Notes: generated by a model not told the origin, from the sequence alone. A DNA stretch of 64,000 nucleotides from Hymenobacter properus (GCF_015694735.1 NZ_JADQDP010000006.1:62001-126000), one strand, 5' to 3'; shown: positions 1-9,427, numbered from the stretch's first letter. Translations and numbers: made by a program.

Positions 1-2025
1 GGCCGGGGGCTGTTTGAGAACTGCATCATTTACCCCCGCACCCGGCGCGACGGCGGCAACGGCGGCTACATCACGGCGGCCAACACCCAGCCCGGGCAGC
101 CCTACGGCTTCGTGTTCCGCAACTGCATCATTCCTGAAAACCGGGGTACCACCACCTATACCCTGGGCCGACCCTGGCAAAACGACCTGGGCTCGACGGC
201 CACCGACCGCTCGGCCACCAAAGTGGTGTGGCTGAATACCACCATGGGCAACTCCATCAAGCCCGTGGGCTGGCAGGTGTGGGACGCTGGCACCGTGACC
301 AGCGTCATACAGTACGCCGAGTACAAGAGCCGCGACTTCAGCGGCAACTTGGTCAACATCAGCCAGCGCGTGCCCTGGTCCATCCAACTCGCCGATGCCG
401 ACACCGTGAACTACACCCGCGCCGCCGTGCTCGGTAACTGGAACCCCTGCGTGGTGCTGCCCAACTTCTGCGGCCACCAGGACCCAGCCATTGCAGTGTC
501 GAATTTCTGGGCCGTGAAAGGTTCGGCCACGGCGCCCTCCAACCTGACCTGGAACAGCAGTTGGCTCATTGCCGGGGTGCAGTACCAGCTGTTCCGCAGC
601 AGCTCGCGCCGCGGCACCTACACCCAGCTCTACAGCACCACGTCGGCGGTAGCCAGCAACATCAACTTTGGCACCACAGACCCCATTCCGGCGCCGGGCA
701 CCTCGTACTATTACTACGTGCGGGCCTCGAAAGCCGGGTCGGCCACGCACATTACTGATACGCTGGAAATTTCGAGCACGCCCACCATTTTCACGTCGGG
801 CACCATGCAGGCCTTTTTGCAGGGCGGCGCCACGCCCTCGGCCATCCAAAACCTGCAGGTGCGCGCCGAAAACCTGACCGGTGCCTTGATGGTGACGCCC
901 CCGGCTGGCTACGAAGTTTCGGCCAACGGCGGCAGCACCTGGTCGGGCAGCGGCGCGCCGCTCACCCTGCCCCAAAGCAGCACCGGCAGCGTGGCCAGCA
1001 CCACGCTCAGCGTGCGCCTCAATGCCGGGCCCGTGGGCCCCTATGCCAGCAACCTGACGCTGACCAGCGCCGGCGCTGCCACCGTCAACATTCCCCTGAC
1101 CGGCCAGAAGCAGGCCGCGGCCCTGCCGCAGTCGGTGGTGTTGCAGTGGTGGCCCATGGCCCGCAGCAACCAGGACAGCGCCTCCGTGCGCCCGGCCGCG
1201 CTGCAAGCCAGCACGCCCACGCTGCGCAAGCTGGTGGTGTCGAATGGCTCTGCCACGGCCACCATTCCGCCGTATTCGCGCACCTACGGCCAGGCCTTCG
1301 CGCCGGTGGCCGACGGCGGCTGGACCACGGGCCTGGGCGGCCCCGGCGGCAATCTGAGCCGGACGCACTACGAGCAGTTCACCGTGGCCCCGAGCGGCAG
1401 CGCGGCTGTACGGCTCGATTCGCTGGTGTTCAACGCCTACGTCACGGGCTCGGTGAGTAACACCAAGCTGGCCGTGGTGTGGTCGCGTAGCGGCTTCGCC
1501 ACCGATTCGGCCGATGTGACCGGCGGCATAGGCCCCGGCGGCCTCCTGCTCAGCTCGGCCAACGGCGGGTTCACGACGCCCATCCTCACCACCAACGTCA
1601 GCAGCACTTACCGGCTGGCTTTTGCTGGCGCCACGGGCCTCACAATGGCAGCCGGGCAGCGCCTCACGTTCCGGGTGTATTTCAGCTGCGGCTCCAGCAC
1701 CGTTACCACCCGTTTCGCCACGCTGAAAAACGTGCAGGTGAAGGGCGAGGCCAACGTGGTGAGCAGCACGCGCCGCGCCGCTGCCCAGCAGCTACAACTC
1801 TACCCCAACCCCGCCACGGCCGAGTGCCTGGTGCTGCACCCGGTCGCTGCCCGCGAAGCACGCATTGCAGTTTATTCGTTGCTGGGGCAGCAAGTGGTGC
1901 AAGTGGCCTGCGGAAATGGCACCCAGCAAACGGCGGTGAGTCTTGGTGCGCTTGCGCCAGGCTATTACGTGGTGCGTTACACCAGCGGTGCCGAGCAGTT
2001 TGCAGTGCCGCTGCACAAGAAATAG
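1..2025 (+). CDS. Secreted pectinesterase (CE8), 5'-truncated by window edge, T9SS-sorted
   Basis: The reading frame is open from base 1, so only the last 674 residues are visible. Near the visible start are features typical of pectin methylesterases: the YITAANTQ segment, an FxNCII strand repeat and the LGRPW motif (visible residues 55-59) carrying the active-site arginine; the catalytic Gln/Asp residues expected upstream lie outside the window. After the beta-helix comes a fibronectin III-like stretch (about 175-250), further beta-sandwich sequence, and a C-terminal T9SS type A sorting domain starting at LYPNPAT. This predicts an exported, surface-anchored enzyme that removes methyl esters from homogalacturonan. 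A strong terminator follows directly. It probably works with the pectin genes at 5.4, 15.9 and 16.3 kb. The family call is firm; the substrate is inferred from the family. Confidence 0.88.
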   Translation, partial: GRGLFENCIIYPRTRRDGGNGGYITAANTQPGQPYGFVFRNCIIPENRGTTTYTLGRPWQNDLGSTATDRSATKVVWLNTTMGNSIKPVGWQVWDAGTVTSVIQYAEYKSRDFSGNLVNISQRVPWSIQLADADTVNYTRAAVLGNWNPCVVLPNFCGHQDPAIAVSNFWAVKGSATAPSNLTWNSSWLIAGVQYQLFRSSSRRGTYTQLYSTTSAVASNINFGTTDPIPAPGTSYYYYVRASKAGSATHITDTLEISSTPTIFTSGTMQAFLQGGATPSAIQNLQVRAENLTGALMVTPPAGYEVSANGGSTWSGSGAPLTLPQSSTGSVASTTLSVRLNAGPVGPYASNLTLTSAGAATVNIPLTGQKQAAALPQSVVLQWWPMARSNQDSASVRPAALQASTPTLRKLVVSNGSATATIPPYSRTYGQAFAPVADGGWTTGLGGPGGNLSRTHYEQFTVAPSGSAAVRLDSLVFNAYVTGSVSNTKLAVVWSRSGFATDSADVTGGIGPGGLLLSSANGGFTTPILTTNVSSTYRLAFAGATGLTMAAGQRLTFRVYFSCGSSTVTTRFATLKNVQVKGEANVVSSTRRAAAQQLQLYPNPATAECLVLHPVAAREARIAVYSLLGQQVVQVACGNGTQQTAVSLGALAPGYYVVRYTSGAEQFAVPLHKK

Positions 2026-2040
2026 CTGAGTTAATTGAAA

Positions 2041-2084
2041 AAGAAAGGGAGCCAAAACCATGCGTTTGGCTCCCTTTCTTTTTT
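2041..2084 (+). terminator. Rho-independent terminator after the pectinesterase
   Basis: A perfect 16-bp stem (2041-2056 with 2065-2080, core AAGGGAGCC/GGCTCCCTT) has an 8-nt loop and runs into a T tract. It lies 15 bp after the stop codon. Confidence 0.9.
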
Positions 2085-2104
2085 GTGCTGCAAGCAAATC
2101 CCAC

Positions 2105-2138
2105 AACGTCATGCCGAGCGCAGCCGAGGCATGACGTT
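2105..2138. repeat. Collapsed (mini) copy of palindromic repeat family A
   Basis: AACGTCATGCC and GGCATGACGTT flank a 12-bp core GAGCGCAGCCGA. The outer ends match the full family A elements, but the long inner arms and AT-rich centre are missing, as if deleted between the arms. Confidence 0.8.
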
Positions 2139-2170
2139 CGGCTTGCGCCACCAATCCACTAATTCGCCAC

Positions 2171-4090
2171 TTAGCCCAACTCGGCCAGTTCCAGCCAGCG
2201 CATTTCCTTTTCCTCTAGTTCACCATTCAGGGCCGAGAGGCGGGCGCCCCAGGCGGCGAAGTCCTGCGGGGTGCCGGCGCCGCCGTTCAGTTTGGCGGTA
2301 ATGTCCTGCTTCTCGGCTTCTAAAGTCGCCATGGCTTTTTCGAGCTGCTCGTACTCCTTTTTCTCGGCGAAGGTGGCGCGGCGCTTGGCGGGCGAGGGGG
2401 CCACGGCCGTACTCACCGGGGCGGGCGTGATGGCCGCTTTGGCAGCGGCGCGGGCGGCCTTGGCGGCTTTTTCTGCTTCGAGGAGGGCGGCTTCGGCTTC
2501 GCGCTCTTGCAGGTATTCGCGGTAGTCGGTGTAGTTGCCGGGGAAGTTGAGGACGGCGCCGCCGGGCTCCAGCACGAAGAGGTGCTCGGCGAGGTTGTCG
2601 AGGAAGTACCGGTCGTGGCTCACGATGAGCAGGCAGCCCTGGAAGTGCAGCAGGAAGTCTTCCAGAATGTTGAGCGTGCCCAGGTCGAGGTCGTTGGTGG
2701 GCTCGTCAAGAATGAGGAAGTTGGGGTTCTTGATGAGTACGCGCAGCAGCTGCAGGCGGCGCTTCTCGCCCCCGCTCAGCTTGCTCACCAGCGTGTATTG
2801 CTGGGCCGGTGGAAACAGGAATAGGTTCAGGAACTGGCTGGCCGTGAGCACGTCGCCGTTGGCCAGTTCCACCACTTCGGCCACTTCCTTCACTATGTCG
2901 ATGACGCGCTGCGAGGGGTCGAATTCCAGCTCGGTCTGTGTGTAGTAGCCAAACACGGTGGTTTGGCCCACGTCGATGGTGCCGGAGTCGGGCTGCAGCT
3001 TGCCGGTGAGCATGTTGAGCAGCGTGGACTTGCCCGCGCCATTCGGGCCCACCAGGCCGATGCGGTCCTTCTTCTTGAACACGTAGCTGAAATCGTCGAG
3101 TACCACGTTGTCGCCGAAGCGCTTGTTGAGGTGGCTGGCTTCAATGATTTTGCCGCCCTGGCGGGTGGTTTTCACGCTCAGCTCCACCTGCTGCTTGCTG
3201 AGGTTGGTGCTGGCCTTTTCCTTGGTCACGTAGAAGGCGTCGATGCGGGCTTTTTGCTTGGTGCCGCGGGCCTGGGGCATGCGGCGCATCCATTCCAGCT
3301 CCTTTTTGAAGAGCTGGCGGGCCTTCTCCACTTCCACGGCTTCGCGCATCTCGCGGTTGGCTTTCTTCTCCACGAAGTAGGCGTAGTTGCCCTGGTAGCG
3401 GTATACCTGGCCCTTGTCGAGCTCCACGATTTCGTTGGCCACCTTGTCGAGGAAGTACCGGTCGTGGGTCACCATCAGCAAGGTGAGGGTGGGGGAGGAG
3501 AGGCGGTTTTCGAGCCACTCGATGGTGGCCAGGTCCAAGTGGTTGGTGGGCTCGTCGAGCAGCAGCACGTCGGGCTCTTCGATGAGCACGCGGGCCAGGG
3601 CCACGCGCTTGCGCTGCCCGCCCGAGAGCATGCTCACCTGGCGCGTGAGCAGCTCGCCGAGGATGCCGAGGCGGCCGAGAATCTGCTGCACCTGGGCTTC
3701 GTAGTCCCAGGCGTTGAGGGCGTCCATGCGTTCGAGCACGCGCTGCAAGTCGGCGGGGTCGTGGTTGGGGTCGTTGACGACGTGCTCGTACTCCTGGATG
3801 GCCTTGAGCGTGTCGTTTTGGCTGGCGAAGATGGTTTGCTCCACGCTCAAGCTTTCGTCGAACACGGGGTTCTGGCCCAGGTAGGTGACGCGGATGCCCT
3901 TGCGCACGCTCACCTCGCCGGTGTCGGGGGCTTCGAGGCCGGCCAGCACCTTCATGAGGGTGGTTTTGCCGGTACCGTTGATGCCCACAAAGGCCACGCG
4001 CTGGCCCTGATTGAGGCCGAAGTTGAGGTCTTTAAATAGCCAGCGGTCGGCGTAATTCTTCGAGATGTTCTCGGCGGATAACAGGTTCAT
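2171..4090 (-). CDS. ABC-F family ATPase, Uup-like
   Basis: Soluble protein of 639 residues with two ABC ATPase domains and no membrane segments. Domain 1 has Walker A GINGTGKTT (36-44), signature LSGGQ (155-159) and Walker B LLLDEP (176-181); domain 2 has GPNGAGKST (348-356), LSGGE (438-442) and LILDEP. The linker between them (about 240-310) is long, basic and helical, as in ABC-F proteins that act on the ribosome. The Ala/Glu/Lys-rich C-terminal coiled coil (about 530-639) matches the Uup branch, which is linked to DNA-branch and ribosome functions. An in-frame TTG three codons upstream exists, but the ATG at 4090 is preferred because a TACCTTTG promoter box ends 6 nt before it. It is a single gene, convergent with the pectinesterase. 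Confidence 0.92.
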   Translation of the reverse strand: MNLLSAENISKNYADRWLFKDLNFGLNQGQRVAFVGINGTGKTTLMKVLAGLEAPDTGEVSVRKGIRVTYLGQNPVFDESLSVEQTIFASQNDTLKAIQEYEHVVNDPNHDPADLQRVLERMDALNAWDYEAQVQQILGRLGILGELLTRQVSMLSGGQRKRVALARVLIEEPDVLLLDEPTNHLDLATIEWLENRLSSPTLTLLMVTHDRYFLDKVANEIVELDKGQVYRYQGNYAYFVEKKANREMREAVEVEKARQLFKKELEWMRRMPQARGTKQKARIDAFYVTKEKASTNLSKQQVELSVKTTRQGGKIIEASHLNKRFGDNVVLDDFSYVFKKKDRIGLVGPNGAGKSTLLNMLTGKLQPDSGTIDVGQTTVFGYYTQTELEFDPSQRVIDIVKEVAEVVELANGDVLTASQFLNLFLFPPAQQYTLVSKLSGGEKRRLQLLRVLIKNPNFLILDEPTNDLDLGTLNILEDFLLHFQGCLLIVSHDRYFLDNLAEHLFVLEPGGAVLNFPGNYTDYREYLQEREAEAALLEAEKAAKAARAAAKAAITPAPVSTAVAPSPAKRRATFAEKKEYEQLEKAMATLEAEKQDITAKLNGGAGTPQDFAAWGARLSALNGELEEKEMRWLELAELG

Positions 4091-4096
4091 AGGCCG

Positions 4097-4104
4097 CAAA
4101 GGTA
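4097..4104 (-). promoter_or_regulatory. Bacteroidota -7 box TACCTTTG for the ABC-F gene
   Basis: An exact TAnnTTTG match on the minus strand ends 6 nt before the ATG, so the transcript would be nearly leaderless. No clear -33 TTG was seen at normal spacing. Confidence 0.5.
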
Positions 4105-4199
4105 CGGCCGGGGCGGGCGGGGTTGGGTGGTTGGAGCCAGCTTGAAGGGCAGCTTATGCTTGGCGCAGTAGTTTTGGATTCTTCATTACCTTCTTTATA

Positions 4200-4628
4200 A
4201 TGAGAACCAATCAACAGCGTAAGTATGATATCCTTGCATCGAACGCTTTATTCCTACAATCAGCTTTTAGCGTTATAGGCAATATAATGATGGGCGCCTT
4301 TATCACCAAGGATGGCTCCTGGGGTTACCCACCCTTCACAAAAGCACAATTCATGTTCTTTTATCCATTGAGCATATTGCTTGTGCTTGGACACGCATAT
4401 TGTGTTAGAAGAGGGTACTTATGGGCCAAGCTGTTAAAACTCGGCTCATCTCTAATTTGGGCTTTTCGTATTGCTTCCAACATTAAGGCAATGTCCATTT
4501 TAAATATTCATGGGTTTTGGGAAGGCGTCACAGCTATTTCTCAATTTGCTTTGGCAATTACTGCTGATATTCTTATAATTATTAGTTTGAAAATTCAGAT
4601 TGAAGCCGCGAAACGAGTCGTGGAATAA
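4200..4628 (+). CDS. Hypothetical four-TM membrane protein, AT-rich
   Basis: A 142-residue protein with about four hydrophobic segments (near 15-35, 50-68, 78-95 and 110-130), a short positively charged N-terminus and a charged C-terminal tail. I do not recognise the family. Base composition and codon use are clearly more AT-rich than the surrounding genes, as for the ankyrin-repeat gene just downstream, which suggests recent acquisition. Start: first ATG, immediately after a short AT-rich spacer. It is divergent from the ABC-F gene. No catalytic motif is visible. Confidence 0.6.
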   Translation: MRTNQQRKYDILASNALFLQSAFSVIGNIMMGAFITKDGSWGYPPFTKAQFMFFYPLSILLVLGHAYCVRRGYLWAKLLKLGSSLIWAFRIASNIKAMSILNIHGFWEGVTAISQFALAITADILIIISLKIQIEAAKRVVE

Positions 4629-4881
4629 AGTTAAGATTATAGCCTTAGGTTAATAATTTCTTTGCTGAACCAGTATCCTAGCCCCACCCGCGGCCCCCGA
4701 CACACCCCGTCGCGGCGGAGACGCAGGGGCAGATGCAAATAGCCAGCAGCCTACGCAGGAGTTAGAAAGAATCAAAAGCTGCAGAAGGTACGCCTGGGGC
4801 GGAAATAGATTGATTCTGTATGTAGCACGAAATTTCAAAGTAGTTGGCTTTACGGTTCTAGCTTATTATTCAGGAGTACTC

Positions 4882-5247
4882 ATGAAAAAATACTTGCTCC
4901 ATGAGAAAGTGTTGGAAGCAGATACTACTGGAGTCAATAGCCTGATTTCCGCAGGTGCAGACTTAAACGAATTGGATGAGCTTGGCCATTCCCCTTTGCA
5001 TTGGGCTGTTTTTGGCGGTTACTATGACATTGTTGAATGTCTTCTAAAAGCGGGAGCTAACCCCAATGTATTTTCCAGAGACGGTGTCACGCCTAAATGG
5101 AGAGCACAAGATTTTGGATTGACAGAAATCGAAGTGTTGCTTACTCAACATGGCGGGAGAGTGCTCACCGATAACCGTTTTGATAGGGGAGCATTTTCAG
5201 CTTTTAATGACTTCTTAGGCCAGCCATTACCGGAGGATGAACTGTAG
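4882..5247 (+). CDS. Small ankyrin-repeat protein
   Basis: A 121-residue protein counted from the ATG at 4882. The frame is open further upstream to a TTG at 4810, but that extension (MILYVARNF...) does not look like part of the fold. Residues about 33-64 form one textbook ankyrin repeat (GHSPLHWAVFGG, then IVECLLKAGANPN), with partial repeats before (NSLISAGADLN) and after (DGVTP..., EVLLTQHGG). Ankyrin repeats mediate protein binding; no enzyme domain is attached. It is cytoplasmic, with no signal peptide. Like the preceding gene it is AT-rich against a GC-rich background. Possible roles include immunity or regulatory proteins, but nothing in the sequence decides this. Confidence 0.75.
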   Translation: MKKYLLHEKVLEADTTGVNSLISAGADLNELDELGHSPLHWAVFGGYYDIVECLLKAGANPNVFSRDGVTPKWRAQDFGLTEIEVLLTQHGGRVLTDNRFDRGAFSAFNDFLGQPLPEDEL

Positions 5248-5425
5248 AAACCTGGCTTCTCACCGCCCCTGCCGGGGCGCGCGACATGCCTCAGCAGAGG
5301 TGAAGATGCATTGTCAGCTTAGGCTGCTTGGTCTTTTGCCCTTTAGGTCTACAGGTAAGTGCAGGTTGCGCGCGTTGGTGAGCGGAAGATTTCTTTGCAG
5401 CTCACTGCCAAACCTCTCCGCCTCC

Positions 5426-6208
5426 ATGCGTACCCACCTCCTGAAAATAGCCGTTGGGCTGGCCCTGCTGTGGCTCACGGCCTTTGCCACGCCGCCGGCC
5501 AAAATCACGGTGTATTTGATTGGCGACTCGACCATGTCGATAAAAGAGCCCCGCTACTACCCCGAAACGGGCTGGGGCATGCCTTTCGTGTACTTTTTCG
5601 ACGAAAGCGTGACCGTGGACAACCGCGCCCAGAACGGCCGCAGCACCAAGAGTTTCCTGACCGAAAACCGCTGGCAGCCGGTGACGACCGCGCTCAAGGA
5701 GGGAGACTACGTGTTCATTCAGTTCGGGCACAACGACGAGGTGCCCACCAAGAAAACCTACACCACCGAGGCCGAATTCAAAGCCAACCTGCTTCGCTAC
5801 GTGGCCGAAACCCGTGCCCATAAGGCCATGCCGGTGCTAATCACACCGGTGGCCCGGCGCAAGTTCGACGCGGCCGGCCAGGTGGAGGGCACCCACAACG
5901 TATACTCCGAAATTGTGCGCGCCACGGCCCGCGAGCAGCAGGTGCCGCTCATCGACCTCGACCGCGAAAGCCAGGCCCTGCTCCAGCAATACGGCGTGGA
6001 AAACTCCAAGCTGCTGTTCAACCAGCTGCAACCCGGCGAGCACCCCAACTACCCCGCCGGCAAGGGAGACAACACCCACTTCAACGAGCTGGGCGCCCGC
6101 AAGATGGCCCAGCTGGTACTGGCCGACATCCGTGCCCTCAAGTTGGAACTGGCCAGCCGCATCGTGCAGCGCGCCGCCGCCAAAACCGTGGACCCGCAGG
6201 CGCGGTAG
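5426..6208 (+). CDS. Rhamnogalacturonan acetylesterase-like SGNH/GDSL hydrolase
   Basis: A 260-residue exported esterase. The start is the ATG that gives a clean signal peptide (MRTHLLKIAVGLALLWLTAFA); longer in-frame starts add an implausible Arg-rich leader. SGNH blocks are complete: GDST (33-36, nucleophile Ser), NRAQNGRSTKSF (Gly block), GHND (Asn block) and DNTHFNELGA near 215-224 (catalytic Asp and His). The block layout is that of CE12 rhamnogalacturonan acetylesterases (RhgT/YesT type), which remove acetyl groups from pectin side regions in the periplasm. This fits the pectinesterase and pectate lyase genes nearby. The exact substrate is inferred. Confidence 0.85.
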   Translation: MRTHLLKIAVGLALLWLTAFATPPAKITVYLIGDSTMSIKEPRYYPETGWGMPFVYFFDESVTVDNRAQNGRSTKSFLTENRWQPVTTALKEGDYVFIQFGHNDEVPTKKTYTTEAEFKANLLRYVAETRAHKAMPVLITPVARRKFDAAGQVEGTHNVYSEIVRATAREQQVPLIDLDRESQALLQQYGVENSKLLFNQLQPGEHPNYPAGKGDNTHFNELGARKMAQLVLADIRALKLELASRIVQRAAAKTVDPQAR

Positions 6209-6326
6209 AGTCGCTGCTAGCGGGCGGTAGAAACAAACCTGTGAGGGCATTCAGGGCATTATACTGAGTGCCGGCTCCCGTCAGGGTTGTATCTTCGGAC
6301 AGCTTCATTCCATTCGCGGGCTTTTT

Positions 6327-6761
6327 ATGCATTCCGAACCCTTCGACGACTTTTCAGCGCCAGCCCCCGCGCCGGTAACTGCCCCCGCTACTGCCGAAGC
6401 ACCTCCGCGCCGCCACCCCCGCCTCAACGAGGCGGCCGTGGCCACCGCCACCAGGCTGCTGCCCCTGCTGCGGCTGCTCGATACCCTGCAGCCACTCGTG
6501 ACCAACGACTCGGTGTTTCACACCAAGCGCGTAAAAATTCAGGAAGAGATGACACGGGCCTACGGCGAGCTGCTGGCCGAAAAGCCGCGCCACAAAGCCT
6601 TGCTGCACGCCTTCAAAACCCTGGGCGACCTGGTGCGCGAAGAAGCTCACGACCTCAGCAAAGACGAGTTGAAGCAGGCCGCCCGAGAGGTGGTGCTGGC
6701 CACGCTGAAGAACGCGCCGGGCCTCATCAGTGCGGCGCACAATGCACGGCTGCTGACGTGA
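6327..6761 (+). CDS. Hypothetical helical protein
   Basis: A 144-residue protein of unknown family. The N-terminus is a Pro/Ala-rich disordered stretch (about 10-30); the rest is predicted mostly helical and charged, with NDSVFHTKRVKIQEEMTRAYGEL in the middle. No signal peptide or membrane segment. It ends 9 bp before the convergent permease stop, a tight spacing that argues the frame is real. A competing overlapping frame (from 6287) is extremely Arg/Pro-rich and looks like a shadow. Function unknown. Confidence 0.6.
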   Translation: MHSEPFDDFSAPAPAPVTAPATAEAPPRRHPRLNEAAVATATRLLPLLRLLDTLQPLVTNDSVFHTKRVKIQEEMTRAYGELLAEKPRHKALLHAFKTLGDLVREEAHDLSKDELKQAAREVVLATLKNAPGLISAAHNARLLT

Positions 6762-6770
6762 GGCGCCTGC

Positions 6771-9302
6771 TTACCCCTCGGCCCGCAGCACTTCCAGCGG
6801 GGAGCGGCGCAGCACCTCGCGGCTGTTGAACAGGCCGATGGCGGCCGTGAGCGCCGTGACCAGCGCGGCCAGCCCCAGCAGGGGGAGCACCGCCGCCGCA
6901 AAGCCCACCTCGAACACCCACACCGCCAGGGTCCAGGCCGCCAGCACTGCCAGCCCGATGCCGGCCAGCGCCGCCAGCAGCCCCAGCAGGCCGTATTCCA
7001 CCAGCGTGATGCGCAGAATCTGGGCGCGACTGGCGCCCAGCGTGCGCAGCAGCACGCTCTCGCGCACGCGCTGGTAGCGGCTGATGACCACCGCGCTGCT
7101 CAACACCAGCAGCCCGGTGAGGATGCTGAAGCCCGCCATGAAGCGAATGACGAAGGAGATTTTGCCCACAATGTCGTTTAGGGTGGTCAGAATCAGACCC
7201 AGGTCGATGGCCGACACGTTGGGGAATTGCTGCACCAGCTTCTGCTGCACCGTGGCCAGGGCGGCGGTGCTGGGCGTGCGCGTGAGCACCACCTGAAACT
7301 GCGGGGCCTGTTCCAGCACCCCGGCCGGGAAAACGACGAGGAAGCTGGGCTGCACCCGGCTGCGGTCAATCTCGCGCGTGCCGCCGATAATGGTGCGCAT
7401 GGGCGAGCCCTGCACGTTGAAATCCAGCGTGTCGCCCAGGCCGAGCTTGGCGCGCTCCAGGTAGCCTTTCTCGACGGAAATGCGTGGCAGGCCGTCGGGG
7501 CCCAGCGTGGGCAGGGTGCCAGCCGTGAGCTTTTCGGAAGAGTTTAGCGAGTCGCGGTACGTTACGCGGTACTCGCGGGTGAGGGCCCAGGCCGGGATAC
7601 CGCGCGCCGTATCCTTCTTAATAACCGAAACCGACGTGCCGTTGATGGCCGTCAGGCGCATGGTCACGATGGGCACGCGCTGCAGCACCGGCAGCTTTTG
7701 CGACTTCAGCAGGGCCTCTACGCCGGCGCGCTGCTCGGGCTGAATGTCGAATAGCACCAAGTTGGCCGTCGACTTCTGGCCCGCCACCTGCACGCGGCCC
7801 AGCAGCAGCGCCTGGGTGAGGAAAAGCGTGGCCAGCAGGAAGGTGCCAAGGCCGATGGACGTGACCAGCGTAAGCGTCTGGTTTTGGGGGCGGAAAAGGT
7901 TGGCTAGGCCCTGCCGCCACACGTAGCCCCAGCCGCCGGGGAAGAAGCGCCGCACCGCCGCCATCAACAGGCGGCCCAGGCCGGCCAGTGCCGCAAAGGC
8001 CGCCAGCAGCCCTGCCCCGAAGCCCAGCGTGAGCTTCCAGTCGCGGGTTTGGCCGTAAGCAAAGGCCAGAATGAACAAGCCAATAACGCTGATGACCAAC
8101 CCCCGCAGTGGGTCGGGCGTGGAGGTGTCGTCCTCGAAGGCCGTGCGCAATACCCGCAGCGGCGATACCCGGCGGATGCTCAGCAGCGGCAGCAGCGCAA
8201 ACAGCACCGCCATCAGCAGGCCCGTAATGAGGCCCGTGAGTACGGCCGGCCACGACACGCTCACGGTGATGGCCACCGGTAGAAAGTCGCCCAGCACCCG
8301 GGGCAGCAGCGTTTGCACGGCTGCCCCTAGCGCCGCGCCCAGCATTGCGCCCACCAGCCCCAGGCCGGCGGTTTGAATCAAATAAATGAGCAGCGCTTGC
8401 CGGCCGCTGGCGCCCAGGCAGCGCAGCACGGCCACGGCGGCCAGCTTTTCGCGCACGTACAGGTTCACGGCGCTGGCCACGCCCACGCAGCCCAGCAGCA
8501 GTGCCACGAAGGCCACCAGGCTCAGGTAGCGGGTGAGGTCGGCGAAGGCGCGGCCGGTGTTTTTCTGCCGCTCGGCCACTGTATCAGTGTCTACATCGGC
8601 CGCGTCGAGGCGGGCTTGCAGGGGCTTGAGCACGGCCGCCACATCAGTGCCCGGCGCAAACTGGTAGGCGCGGGTGTAGCGCACCCGGCTGCCGCGCTGC
8701 ACCAGGCCGGTGCCGGCCACCAGCGCTTCAGGGATGAACACCGTGGGCGCCACCGCCGTGCTAATGCCCGACTGCCCCGGCGTCTTAAGCACCCGCCCCA
8801 CGATGGGCAGCGTGAGCTGGCCCACCTGCACCGAGTCGCCCACCTTCGCGCCAAACTGCACCAGCAGCGCGTCATCGACCAGCGCCCCAGCTTGATTTCC
8901 GGACCGCGCAAACTGCCCGGCCGCTGCTTGTGGCTGCGTTTCCCAATCGCCATAAAAGAATCCGCCCGAGCGGGCCCGCACCTGCGCCAGCCGCGTGCCC
9001 CGCCCCGGCCGGAACTGCACCAGCGAGGCAAATGAAACTTCCCGCACCTGAGCCGTGCCCAACGCGCCGAGGGTCGGTTCCAGCTTGGCTGGGAAGGGCT
9101 GGTTGGCGCTCAGCACCAAGTCGGCGCCCAGCAACTCCCGGGCCTGCTCGTTGATGCTGCGAGCCAGGTTGTCGCCAAAGGAATTGATGCCCACCAGGGC
9201 CGCAATGCCCAGCACAATGCTGGCCATAAACAGCAGCAGCCGCGCCCGGCTGCGGCGGCTGTCGCGCCAGGCCATGCGGAAAAGCCAGGAGGTATTCGTC
9301 AT
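6771..9302 (-). CDS. ABC transporter permease, FtsX/YbbP-like
   Basis: An 843-residue inner-membrane protein with an N-terminal anchor, a MacB-like periplasmic domain and two FtsX-type bundles: about 260-400 with RCLGASGRQALL, and the C-terminal part with RTLGASRAQILRI. A further group of membrane helices lies between them. This is the YbbP-type double-FtsX layout of exporters that move or remodel lipids or peptides. Start: the ATG at 9302 (MTNTSWLFRMAWRDSRRSR) matches the family start; the in-frame ATG at 9338 lies inside a palindromic repeat and would add 12 odd residues. The partner ATPase is immediately upstream, separated only by that repeat. Together with the divergent TesA-like esterase this is the ybbP-ybbA/tesA arrangement seen in E. 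coli. Confidence 0.88.
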   Translation of the reverse strand: MTNTSWLFRMAWRDSRRSRARLLLFMASIVLGIAALVGINSFGDNLARSINEQARELLGADLVLSANQPFPAKLEPTLGALGTAQVREVSFASLVQFRPGRGTRLAQVRARSGGFFYGDWETQPQAAAGQFARSGNQAGALVDDALLVQFGAKVGDSVQVGQLTLPIVGRVLKTPGQSGISTAVAPTVFIPEALVAGTGLVQRGSRVRYTRAYQFAPGTDVAAVLKPLQARLDAADVDTDTVAERQKNTGRAFADLTRYLSLVAFVALLLGCVGVASAVNLYVREKLAAVAVLRCLGASGRQALLIYLIQTAGLGLVGAMLGAALGAAVQTLLPRVLGDFLPVAITVSVSWPAVLTGLITGLLMAVLFALLPLLSIRRVSPLRVLRTAFEDDTSTPDPLRGLVISVIGLFILAFAYGQTRDWKLTLGFGAGLLAAFAALAGLGRLLMAAVRRFFPGGWGYVWRQGLANLFRPQNQTLTLVTSIGLGTFLLATLFLTQALLLGRVQVAGQKSTANLVLFDIQPEQRAGVEALLKSQKLPVLQRVPIVTMRLTAINGTSVSVIKKDTARGIPAWALTREYRVTYRDSLNSSEKLTAGTLPTLGPDGLPRISVEKGYLERAKLGLGDTLDFNVQGSPMRTIIGGTREIDRSRVQPSFLVVFPAGVLEQAPQFQVVLTRTPSTAALATVQQKLVQQFPNVSAIDLGLILTTLNDIVGKISFVIRFMAGFSILTGLLVLSSAVVISRYQRVRESVLLRTLGASRAQILRITLVEYGLLGLLAALAGIGLAVLAAWTLAVWVFEVGFAAAVLPLLGLAALVTALTAAIGLFNSREVLRRSPLEVLRAEG

Positions 9303-9333
9303 TTGGGAATAGTGTTCCAGATGATTGAGAACG

Positions 9334-9425
9334 GTCATGCTGAGCTTGTCGGAGCCTTTCTACCGCTTCGTTGCAGTTGTAAGGTCAACGAAGCGGTAGA
9401 GAGGCTCCGACAAGCTCAGCATGAC
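9334..9425. repeat. Palindromic repeat, family A (variant arms)
   Basis: Arms of about 40 bp (GTCATGCTGAGCTTGTCGG... and its near-exact reverse complement) flank a short centre. It fills the whole gap between the ABC ATPase and permease genes; the ATPase stop codon (9428-9430) lies at its edge. The arms differ from other copies at many sites, but changes on one side are matched on the other. Confidence 0.85.
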
Positions 9426-9427
9426 GG

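Noticed and set aside
2963..4039. A 358-codon frame on the plus strand opposite the ABC-F gene
   Set aside because: Composed of His/Val/Gly/Leu-rich repeats without domains; the minus strand encodes a complete ABC-F protein.
9303..9338. Longer start of the FtsX-type permease (ATG at 9338)
   Set aside because: The start codon lies in a palindromic repeat; the family start pattern fits the ATG at 9302.
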